From Lineus longissimus (Eukaryota; Nemertea; Pilidiophora; Heteronemertea; Lineidae): a stretch of DNA of 64,000 bases. The stretch lies in NCBI RefSeq assembly GCF_910592395.1, contig NC_088326.1:6267001-6331000 (forward strand), in the 5' to 3' direction. The position numbers and the translations under genes are program-made. This document shows, one piece after another, positions 23,453-38,346 of this stretch (position 1 is the first letter of the stretch; each line of letters begins with the position of its first letter). The notes under the pieces were generated by a model that saw only the letters and a program-made list of their open reading frames with translations, was not told where the DNA came from and searched no databases.

Positions 23453-23613
23453 TGATAAGACGAATTCGAAGAAGTTTGCACTGACCCTTGAACAAAGGAT
23501 CGCCGTGTCTCTCTAGGCACTGTCCGAAGTCGGCTTACTGGGCCTTCTGACGTATTCCGAGTGTGCGCATTCGATTTGTTTTGGCACCGATTCCGTCTTC
23601 TTCGAATACGTCT
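23453..23613. mobile_element. Foldback MITE, copy B
   Basis: AGACGAATTCGAAGAAGTTT at the left pairs with CTTCTTCGAATACGTCT at the right. It shares the interior words of copy A, in the same orientation, about 300 bp away. No transposase. Confidence 0.6.
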
Positions 23614-24002
23614 ATTTCCTAAGTGGTGATATATAATATAGACCAAGGCCTATAGATTCATGCACTAGATTGGGAACAACGTTTACATGACGTAGTGTTG
23701 GCTGTCGTCACGTCACCATGCATTTTACATTACTGTAACGTGACGAGACGCGACGTTTTCGTAAACGTTGGTCCCAATGAAGTGCATGGATCTATAGTAC
23801 CGATATATAGTATGCACTCCATGACGTGTTGGCAATACAATATCATGATGGACGCACACTCCACAGAGAGTAAGACTGAGCTGAGAGTGACACTAGGCTT
23901 AATACACATACACAGACATGATGAAGCCTGTAGCCTGAACGCCTAGACTTTTAAGTCTGCACACACTCGACAGTGTCAATGACACACACGCCATGCATCT
24001 GT

Positions 24003-24097
24003 TCCGCGCTAATTACCGATTAGCGCCATCTTAAGATTGCGCTGCGCATTCTTAGGATCGGTTAATTGCGCGGCAATCTCGAGATCGCGCAAGGGTG
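24003..24097 (+). repeat. Inverted repeat, left arm (with 26003-26095)
   Basis: GTTCCGCGC, ATCTTAAGATTGCGCTGCGC, ATTCTTAGGATC and AATTGCGCGGCAATCTCGAG are found as reverse complement at 26003-26095, with scattered substitutions. The arms are G+C-rich and internally palindromic. They either terminate a 2.1-kb composite element or are two copies of one small MITE. Confidence 0.65.
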
Positions 24098-24321
24098 AGC
24101 GTGCGCTTTTTGCCGATTGCGCATTTTAGAGATGATGATACTTTTACATGTTCAGCTTTGCATTGCCATTGGTAGCTTTATTTTTCACCTAATTTTTTGC
24201 TACACCAACAGTCACATTACTGTCATGTGACTGTCTATGGGATGCTGAAAGTAAATTAATTTAATACCGGCCAAAGTTGACTGTCGAGTGGTTGATTTGT
24301 ATTTTGTACCTCAGGCCATAC

Positions 24322-24394
24322 CTCAGGCCATGGAGGTATTATTAAGATAACTGCAGGCCATGGAGGTATTATTAAGATACCTCCATGCTCAGGC
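24322..24394. mobile_element. 29-bp palindromic insert flanked by 7-bp repeats
   Basis: CATGGAGGTATTATTAAGAT plus ACCTCCATG (24359-24387) is a near-perfect palindrome. A partial direct copy precedes it at 24329-24349. The whole unit is bounded by CTCAGGC at 24322-24328 and 24388-24394. The same palindrome, with a different 7-bp direct repeat, occurs at 27619-27648. Confidence 0.65.
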
Positions 24395-24891
24395 ATTCGT
24401 TTGAGAAGGGAGACACTTAGGCCTACATGTAAGGTTTTATGTTATCTTCTCATTATAAATACTGTTTTATATTTCAGGTTATCCCCTAACACAGCTTGCT
24501 GATGGACATCCAACCTGAGAGCAATGCTTTTGAAAATTAATGATTGATCAAGTACATTTGGTTGTAATCTTGCATCCGGATTTACTTAATGAATAAAGAG
24601 ATACATCTAATAACTAAGATTTTATTATACGTTTATAATTATTTTATTTATAATAACATCCCAATAGTATTTACATTTCCTTGATATATATGATTACACA
24701 ATACAATGTTTATGATATTTACACTTACAGTCGCACAATATTGTCATGGAACATAGTTTATTCACCAATTAATGATAATTGATAATTGGTAATTGGTAAT
24801 TATATGTAAATTAGCGTTCTGTCATAGTGATCATTTCACCAAAAATTATCAATGAATATTAATCATGATAATTAGTAAGTGCTAAAATTGG

Positions 24892-25285
24892 CTTGTGTCA
24901 AGTCAAATATGAACATATCATCATCTCAGAAGCCTAATTAGCAGTGGTAGGTAATAAATGCAGCCATGTCTTTGATAATGTGAACAGATCTCACTATGAC
25001 ACTTTGACCAATATTTTATACTGACCATCATCTCAGAAGCCGCTAAGGCGGCCATGCCTTTAATAATGTGAACAGATCTCACTACGACACTTTGACCAAT
25101 ATTTTATACTGACCATCATCTCAGAAGCCGCTAAGGCGGCCATGCCTTTAATAATGTGAACAGATCTCACTATGACACTTTGACCAATATTTACTGACCA
25201 TCATCTCAGAAGCCTAATTAGCAGTGGTAATTAATGCGGCCATGCCTTTGATAATGTGAACAGATCTCACTATGACACTTTTTGA
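24892..25285. repeat. Tandem array, four copies, 88-100 bp
   Basis: GTGAACAGATCTCACTATGA-type starts occur at 24980, 25068, 25156 and 25256. Each copy also has ACTTTGACCAATAT, CCATCATCTCAGAAGC and GGCCATGCCTTT. Two spacings are 88 bp; the last is 100 bp. No coding potential. Confidence 0.85.
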
Positions 25286-25436
25286 CGAATATGATATGAC
25301 TTACTCTCCACAAGGGACGACATTTTCTTTGTCACCAAAGGTGGGATTATAGTCTAATGAATAACGTAGGGGACAACATTTTCTTTCGCACTAAGTGTCC
25401 TTTATTCACATTGATGATTATGAACGGCCCCTTACC

Positions 25437-25616
25437 CCGGTGTAATGTTTTTGAGTGTTTCTGTTTTTGAGTGTTTCCCCTCATTGTTTGGGAACGCTCA
25501 AAAATAGATTGACGAGTTTTTCTGTGTATCCCTCCTATTGAAAAGTCATGGTCTCTCTAGCTGCCTATTGTTTGGAAACACTGAAACATGGGGAACAACC
25601 ACAGATGTTACACCGG
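25437..25616 (+). mobile_element. 180-bp MITE with CCGGTGTAA ends and 8-bp duplication
   Basis: The ends are CCGGTGTAATG and TTACACCGG. Immediate flanks are CCCTTACC on both sides (25429-25436 and 25617-25624), an exact 8-bp target duplication of the kind made by hAT or P-type transposases. The interior has GAGTGTTTCCCCTCATTGTT, CTCTAGCTGCCTATTGTTTG and GGAACAACCACAGATG. A second copy in reverse orientation is at 56908-57080. Confidence 0.85.
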
Positions 25617-26002
25617 CCCTTACCATAAATCTAACAATCCCTGAACAATCATTGAACAATAGAACGAATTCTACTACTATAGTTTTACCTGTTGTTGTGG
25701 GACAAGGGAGACTAGTGTCTCGTGACAGTAGTACGTAGGGGACACCATTTTCTTTCACACCAAGTTTCCCGTCCTCGTTTTCTTTTAACATTGCAGAAGT
25801 TGATGGGACTTTTCACAAAATTCAAGCCCATGATCCGTGCGGAAGATTATTGTTGGAATGGCAACCCATAGTTCATATATTTCATCATAATTTATGCAGT
25901 CTGATGTTGCAAATTCTCGGAGAGAACACAATAAGTCAGTTATATTATTTGCAGGACAATCATTCATCATTCGTTCATTGGCTCGCAAGACCCCCCAACT
26001 CC

Positions 26003-26095
26003 CTTGCGCGATCTCGAGATTGCCGCGCAATTATAGGATCCTAAGAATGCGCAGCGCAATCTTAAGATAGCGCAGATCGGTAAAATGCGCGGAAC
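26003..26095 (-). repeat. Inverted repeat, right arm (with 24003-24097)
   Basis: Reverse complement of the arm at 24003-24097, sharing CTCGAGATTGCCGCGCAATT and GCGCAGCGCAATCTTAAGAT. The outer end CGCGGAACA mirrors TGTTCCGCG at the left arm. The interval between the arms contains the 88-bp array and a MITE. Confidence 0.65.
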
Positions 26096-26117
26096 ACATC
26101 GATTGCATGAATGATGG

Positions 26118-26210
26118 TCTGTACCGGGCGCGAAATTTTTTTCTGCAGGATACTTCTGCCACAGTGTACATCTGACAGCCAATCACAATTGGCGCGATCT
26201 TTGACGTCAC
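26118..26210. promoter_or_regulatory. Promoter-like segment, inverted duplicate of 27005-27082
   Basis: CGCGAAATTTTTTTCTGCAG, GGATACTTCTGCCACAGTGT and ACATCTGACAGCCAATCA are repeated as reverse complement at 27005-27082. The segment contains a CCAAT box and, just beyond, a TGACGTCA CRE-like palindrome about 30 bp upstream of the ATG at 26243. Promoter activity is inference; the inverted duplication is directly visible. Confidence 0.45.
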
Positions 26211-26242
26211 ACTGTTTATTTATGCATGATAATGCAAATACA

Positions 26243-26332
26243 ATGGACGATACCGAGTCGCATGCCGAGTGCCACTTCAACTGTGAATGTGACAATAGTT
26301 CATTGTCTGACCCCAATTATGCTCAACTCAAG
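26243..26332 (+). CDS. Possible first exon, Cys-containing acidic peptide
   Basis: An ATG in good context (ACAATGG) at 26243 encodes MDDTESHAECHFNCECDNSS then LSDPNYAQLK, ending at a GTTTGT donor. The exon is 90 bp, phase 0. It lies downstream of CCAAT and TGACGTCA motifs. The next phase-0 open exon candidate is 30378-30446 (AAPASRPEATSQPVNNRKSV), but I cannot link that onward. Product unknown. Confidence 0.35.
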
Positions 26333-26446
26333 GTTTGTGTCGTAGTGTTTAGGAATGAATTGCACAGATTCATTGTAAAATTGATGATATTATGCGTACA
26401 AAAGAGGCATCAGCTGATCTGATCGCTACATTGCAGTGCATGCATT

Positions 26447-26617
26447 GATTTGTGAAATTTTAAGGGGCAGTGACACTGCAGTGTTGCCAATGTTGATAAT
26501 TATTAAAGGGACAGTGTATCCGATGTCTCGCGATTTGTGAAATTTTAAGGGGCAGTGTCACTGACAGTGTTGCCAATGTTGATAATTATTAAAGGGACAG
26601 TGTATCCGATGTCTGCT
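26447..26617. repeat. Tandem duplication, unit 85 bp
   Basis: GATTTGTGAAATTTTAAGGG, CAGTGTTGCCAATGTTGATA and AGGGACAGTGTATCCGATGT occur in both units, starting at 26447 and 26532. The copies differ by a few bases in the GACACTGCAG/GTCACTGACAG stretch. Confidence 0.85.
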
Positions 26618-27004
26618 GTTGAAGGTATCAGGCCTATTTTGGTAGTTTGAACATTGTTGAAGGGCCATTGTATAAAACACATTTTGACAAGCAAACAAAA
26701 TAAATTGAATGGTGGCGCCACCTATGCATATACAGCAGAACTAGTTACACGGTTGACAGATAAACATTCAACCTCGGCTATTTTGCCGAGCACAGTGCGC
26801 CTTTAACAGACAAGTCCAATAAATACAGTCCACTCGACAATGAAAATACATGTTAAGATACTGCAAATAAATATATTTTAGCTAATATACTCCTCTAACC
26901 ATTTGCTAACTTGTTCTTTCCAAGATTATCAGAACACGTGGCATTGTTGACATTATTGCGCCATGTGGAAAGATGATGTCAACAAAGACACGTGCTTGCC
27001 TTGA

Positions 27005-27082
27005 ATTCTGATTGGCTGTCAGATGTACACTATGGCAGAAGTATCCTGCAGAAAAAAATTTCGCGTACCGGGCGGTAGGCCT
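27005..27082. promoter_or_regulatory. Promoter-like segment, inverted partner of 26118-26210
   Basis: TGATTGGCTGTCAGATGTAC contains ATTGG (reverse CCAAT), followed by GGCAGAAGTATCCTGCAG and AAATTTCGCG. It lies about 110 bp upstream of the ATG of the chromodomain gene at 27192. Orientation is opposite to that of the matching block relative to 26243. Confidence 0.4.
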
Positions 27083-27191
27083 ACCAGTAAGCGTCTTTTT
27101 CTCACAGAATCAACGAAAAAAACTTGTTCGTCTTCTACAATACTTTTCCCTAAATCATCCAGACCGTAAAGCAATAATATTCACCGATTAC

Positions 27192-33290
<6,099 letters not shown>

Positions 33291-33601
33291 TGCACCTCAT
33301 GTCAATTTATGTGAATTTGTGCAAATCCTCCCACCTGTGTTTTTTTGTTCAGTGGAATTCACGTATTTCGGTATTCCTTCTTCACCTCCACGCATTATTC
33401 ATTCTGACATAAACTCACATGATCACTTTTGATGAAAGATTACATAATGGATAATATTGAATTGGCACAAATATAGTAACAATGTAAACTTATCATATCT
33501 TTCAAAGGTCTCATTAAAAGTAAATGTAAGTTACATGTACATGTACTGTGGAATTATTGTTTTTTCAGACAATCTGTGGCTGTTGTATACATGTATCATT
33601 C

Positions 33602-33607
33602 AATAAA
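33602..33607 (+). terminator. AATAAA poly(A) signal
   Basis: AATAAA about 310 bp after the stop codon of the chromodomain gene. It is the first good candidate on the plus strand well beyond the stop; an earlier AATAAA near 33027 lies in the last intron. Confidence 0.4.
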
Positions 33608-33690
33608 CGTGGCGTTTTTCATATTATTAGATACATATAGTCTTGCCTTTATCTTTGCTACCTCACAGCGACTTGACTACATGTATTATA

Positions 33691-33826
33691 AGGGACCATC
33701 TCAAGTATTTTGAAGCCTAAAAGACTACGGGTAAGTCATTTAGTCTTTTTGAGTGTGGTCACACCCAAGACTAAGTGACTTGAGTCATTTTTGCTTCAAA
33801 AAACATGTACCTGTGAGATGGTCCCT
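33691..33826. mobile_element. 136-bp MITE
   Basis: AGGGACCATCTCA and TGAGATGGTCCCT are perfect 13-bp terminal inverted repeats. The interior pairs further (AAGTCATTTAGTCTT with AAGACTAAGTGACTT). No clear target duplication. Non-coding. Confidence 0.8.
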
Positions 33827-34079
33827 GAATTCATACCTTGAGACAATATCCAGACCGGCACTTGATACTGAGTTCCTCTTGAATTGGCATCAATAGAGAA
33901 GTCTGGCTACATGTGCTAGGATTGCAAATTACAGCGTACTTTACATGTACATTGGACTTGGAGCCTCCCTCGGTGGATACCTCTCTAATAAGGACACCGG
34001 TGCTGAATTGGTTTGGGTGGAATTCCACAACCAGGACGCCTTTCAATTGCGGACGATATTGGAGTGTCCGAACAGCAAG

Positions 34080-34930
34080 GTAACACTTTACTTTAGACAA
34101 CGTCACGTCCAACAAGAATACACCTGCCACATACGGAAATACTGCCTTTGAAGACGTCATTCAGAATGTTTGGGTTACTTAAGGATTTGTCACACCCACC
34201 CAGAATATACACAAGATGTCATTGAAAATGCTTAAAAAAATGTCACATCCAACCTGAATACGCCTGATCGTATGGAAATACCGTCTCTGAAGACATTGTC
34301 CAGAATGGTCGGTTTACTTTCGACACAATGTCACATCCAACCTGAATACGCCTGATCGTATGGAAATACCGTCTCTGAAGACGTCATCCAGAATGGTCGG
34401 TTTACTTTCGACACAATGTCACATCCAACCTGAATACGCCTGATCGTATGGAAATACCGTCTCTGAAGACGTCATCCAGAATGGTCGGTTTACTTTCACA
34501 CAATGTCACATCCAACCTGAATACGCCTGATCGTATGGAAATACCGTCTCTGAAGACGTCATCCAGAATGGTCGGTTTACTTTCGACACAATGTCACATC
34601 CAACCTGAATACGCCTGATCGTATGGAAATACCGTCTCTGAAGACGTCATCCAGAATGGTCGGTTTACTTTCGACACAATGTCACATCCAACCTGAATAC
34701 GCCTGATCGTATGGAAATAATGACTCTGATGATATCATTCAGAAGAGTTGGGTTTACCTACATGTACGATATAATGTCACTTCTAACCAAAATACTGCAG
34801 CTGCATATGGTATGTAATTCAGAATGATGGTTTACTTGAGACAATGTCACATCCAACCAGAATACACCTACCGCATACTGAAGTACAGTCTTTGAAGATG
34901 TCATTCAGAGTAGTTTGATTTTTCTCAGTA
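34080..34930. repeat. 88-bp tandem array
   Basis: CAGAATGGTCGGTTTACTTT recurs at 34301, 34389, 34477, 34564 and 34652, with spacing 88, 88, 87 and 88 bp. Each unit contains CACAATGTCACATCCAACCT, GAATACGCCTGATCGTATGG and CTGAAGACGTCATCCAG. Central units are nearly identical while flanking units (34095-34290 and 34735-34930) are diverged, the usual pattern of array homogenisation. No frame is kept across units, so it is not protein-coding. Confidence 0.92.
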
Positions 34931-35369
34931 ATCCAACAGCCCGCTACATGTATACATATACATGCAGGACAATACAATGGTCAGTCACTTCAAAGCGTGG
35001 CCTTCAGGGGATGGCACAAGGACAAGGGCAACTTGAATACACAACCTTTCTCAGTCAAGATGAGGCAGATGCTACTTGACCATACACATCTTTGACACCT
35101 GTCTGCTCATTTCCGGCAAAAATTGATGTTTCTTTATACATGTAGGCAGCCTGATAGTATCAGCTGTGTTCACCCAAGGTGAGCAACAATGAAAACAAGT
35201 GCATGTATTTTGATGCAAGAATCATTTTATTGCTGCTGAAATTCACATTCAGCCAGTAATACAAATCTGCTTATACATAATTGGTGGATTCACAATATAT
35301 CAGATTACACAAAAGGCATTTTCCAAGGTCCCTAGTGGTCCGGCAATAATTCTAAGTCGTTTTGGGAGT

Positions 35370-35536
35370 TGCAGGACCAGGGGTAGGGTCAGGGGTGGGG
35401 TCAGGGGTGGGGTCAGGGGTGGGGTCAGGGGTGGGGTCAGGGGTGGGGTCAGGGGTAGGGTCAGGGGTGGGGTCAGGGGTGGGGTCAGGGGTGGGGTCAG
35501 GGGTGGGGTCAGGGGTGGGGTCAGGGGTGGGTGGGT
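35370..35536 (+). repeat. G-rich 12-mer minisatellite
   Basis: GGGGTCAGGGGT is repeated about 14 times. The plus strand is dense in runs of four G, so G-quadruplex formation is likely. Translated frames give (PDPT)n, (GVGS)n or (LTPP)n, which are artefacts of the 12-bp period. A shorter sister array is at 37180-37262. Confidence 0.92.
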
Positions 35537-36159
35537 CGGGGGTGGATGAAAAGGGGCAGGTGAGCCAAAAAATGAATGCGGAGGATACATGATGTAACAC
35601 TGCAAGAAGTACCTGCCATATTTTATTCAAATTTTTCAGACGTAGGCGAGTAATCGCATATTTTCATTGTTGACCTTTGGCCCCCTATTGGCCAAACCGT
35701 AAATCGTATGACGCCACGATTCAGTCTCTGAGTAAAGGTCACCCAAGGGTATATATACCAAGTTTGAGTTCAATAGCCTCAGCGGTTACAAAACGAGCCA
35801 CCATTGACTAACAGCGGTGCGGTCGGCGAACTTTGACCTATCTTACTTTGAAAATTAGGTCAAATCAAAAACCCGGAGGATATGTGATGTCCCATTAGTA
35901 GAAGTACCTACCATATTTTTTTCAAATTTTTCGGACCAGTAATAAGGGAGAAAACGCATTTCTTCATTTTTTACCTTTGGCCCCCTGGTGGCCAAACCGT
36001 GAAACATATGAAACCGCGTTTTGGTCTCTGAGTAGTGGTCACCAAGGGGTACATGTGTACTAAGTTTCAGTTCAGTGGCTTCAGAGGTAACAAAACGTGC
36101 CACCCATGTCTAACGACGACGGACGCTGCGTGATGGTAAAGGCTCACAGGTGAGCCAAA
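35537..36159. repeat. Direct segmental duplication, copy 1
   Basis: About 620 bp, nearly identical to 37266-37890, offset about 1.73 kb. It is itself a diverged dimer: GAAGTACCTGCCATATTTTA / GAAGTACCTACCATATTTTT, then ACCTTTGGCCCCCT and GGCCAAACCGT in each half, spaced about 296 bp. It ends GACGACGGACGCTGCGTGAT then GGCTCACAGGTGAGCC, an ending that I associate with a repeat common in marine invertebrate genomes (from memory, unverified). The minus frame at 35855-36103 is repeat sequence. Confidence 0.85.
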
Positions 36160-36472
36160 AAGGCTACAAAAGGCATCCTCCCACCCAAGCAGGCCTTTTC
36201 CGCTCCACTACTCTCCATCGTTACGCTTAGGATTTAGGTGACAGATGTACTGCAAAAGTACCTCGTGCCCAGGGGCTTCGGCGCGAAAGTCCCAGTGCAT
36301 AAGACATATGCAATGCAAGGTCCTGGAAACGAGGTTGATGCTGGCAACGCCACCAAGACGGAATTTGGCGGCAATTTCTTTAGGCTACACTGGAACCACA
36401 GTGAAGTTACTCTGACGACTATCACTATGACAACAGCCGTTGAAAATTCAGTTTAAAAATCGTTTTTTTTAA

Positions 36473-36668
36473 AGGGACACTAACCCGACCTCAACCCCGA
36501 TTTCAGTAAGAATACACTCCCCTCGTGAGTCCTCATTCATTCAGATAGGCTATGTATGCCCTATCCTGGCGCTGTGCATTTGCCATTGTCAAGATAGGGG
36601 TGATCTGTCATTTTCATTTCGGGCTGGGCAGCCTGAGTGGTAATATGAGAAGTCAGGTTAGTGTCCCT
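36473..36668. mobile_element. 196-bp MITE with TTAA target duplication
   Basis: Ends AGGGACACTAACC and GGTTAGTGTCCCT, flanked on both sides by TTAA (36469-36472 and 36669-36672). TTAA duplication is the hallmark of piggyBac-type integration, so this is probably a piggyBac-mobilised MITE. No coding content. Confidence 0.75.
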
Positions 36669-37179
36669 TTAAAGTGTGGGTAAAACATGATTGAGAAACT
36701 AAATAGAGCCCAACACTACAGGCTCCTCTGCACACAGGCCAGCACCAGCATAGGCCTGGAAGCATGCGGATGATGCACACACACTGCCCAGTGCATTATC
36801 ACATGGTCCTCCTGTGAAATGTCAACAGTGAATAATCTGCACCAGAATGACATAATTTTGAGAGAAATTGGAGAAATTAATATTTCTTGTTGTACTATAG
36901 TTCATGAACAATGAAACTAACAGTGATCTTTGAGTTGGGAAGGTTTATAGTGGTTAAAATTTGGACTTTACCTTTAACTAAGTTTTCTCTCAGCTGCTCA
37001 GTGTCACTCTCTGTAGTAATCTGACCAATTGTGCAATAACCACAAGGGCCTCTAGCAATAAATGGGAGAGGGGTTAATGCATTGCTAAAATGGGGTCTGG
37101 TCTGCTCTCACTCTGTAGTTACACCTGCCTTGGAAGTTCTTAGAGTTCTAGTGTTGTAAGAGGGGCAGGAGGAGGGGAG

Positions 37180-37262
37180 GAGGTGGGGTCAGGGGTAGGG
37201 TCAGGGGTAGGGTCAGGGGTGGGGTCAGGGGTGGGGTCAGGGGTGGGGTCAGGGGTGGGTGG
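37180..37262 (+). repeat. G-rich 12-mer minisatellite, second array
   Basis: About six copies of GGGGTCAGGGGT, preceded by GGGGCAGGAGGAGGGGAGGA and followed by the second copy of the 620-bp duplication. The duplication therefore included the edge of the array. Confidence 0.9.
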
Positions 37263-37265
37263 GTC

Positions 37266-37890
37266 AGGGGGGGATGAAAAGGGGCAGGTGAGCCAAAAAA
37301 TGAATGCGGAGTATATATGATGTAACACTGCAAGAAGTACCTGCCATATTTTATTCAAATTTTTCAGACGTAGGCGAGTAATCGCATATTTTCATTGTTG
37401 ACCTTTGGCCCCCTATTGGCCAAACCGTAAATCGTATGACGCCACGATTCAGTCTCTGAGTAAAGGTCACCCAAGGGTATATATGTACCAAGTTTGAGTT
37501 CAATAGCCTCAGCGGTTACAAAACGTGCCACCATTGACTAACAGCGGTGCCGTCGACGAACTTTGACCTATCTTACTTTGAAAATTAGGTCAAATCAAAA
37601 ACCCGGAGGATATGTGATGTCCCATTAGTAGAAGTACCTACCATATTTTTTTCAAATTTTTCGGACCAGTAATAAGGGAGAAAACGCATTTCTTCATTTT
37701 TTACCTTTGGCCCCCTGGTGGCCAAACCGTGAAACATATGAGACCGCGTTTTGGTCTCTGAGTAGTGGTCACCAAGGGGTACATGTGTACTAAGTTTCAG
37801 TTCAGTGGCTTTAACGGTAACAAAACGTGCCACCCATGTCTAACGACGACGGACGCTGCGTGATGGTAAAGGCTCACAGGTGAGCCAAAA
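37266..37890. repeat. Direct segmental duplication, copy 2
   Basis: Second copy of 35537-36159, differing by a small number of substitutions and the insertion of a few bases (for example TATATGTACC versus TATATACC). The same minus-strand frame is present, with a handful of amino-acid differences and no sign of selection. Confidence 0.85.
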
Positions 37891-38346
37891 ATTAACCAGC
37901 AGCAGGTACCCCCCCTCAGTCATGGTTAAGTTCGTCCCGAGGGCCGGAACATCGCTGTATCGTCGAACAGTTGGCAGATTCCTGAGCGCCAGACGAGCAA
38001 AAAAAAACTCTCACTGAACAGTTTTGCCTCAGTTGACACTTTTTGCCATATGACGTCATTTTAGGGTCGTCACAACACCTGATTTGCGGCGTAGTTTCCC
38101 AATAAACTGCATTGGAAGTTCGAACTTTCACCAGAAAAAGTCACCTTATTCACAAACATGCTTCTTGAGAACCTCTGCAAGGGCCTTAAGAGATGCCACA
38201 GAGTTCCGAAAACGTTAGCATCTCGTGGCATACTTTGTTAGCTTTGAGTGACATTTGGGGACACTATACCCTTTTAGACAAACTTAGACCAAATCAAGTC
38301 GAAAAAGATCGGGATTTCTGAAATAAATCCGGCTTCAAAGGGTTAA

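Noticed and set aside
23018-23646. Minus-strand frames with protein-like composition
   Set aside because: They run through two copies of a foldback MITE; similarity between the two is at DNA level in shifted frames, as expected of a repeat.
34080-34930. Regular repeats suggestive of a CRISPR array
   Set aside because: The units are contiguous and homogeneous along the full 88 bp with no unique spacers, and the genome is eukaryotic.
35352-35630. Proline/glycine repeat proteins such as (PDPT)n or (GVGS)n
   Set aside because: All frames on both strands are open because of the 12-bp unit. There is no start, splice or flanking coding sequence.
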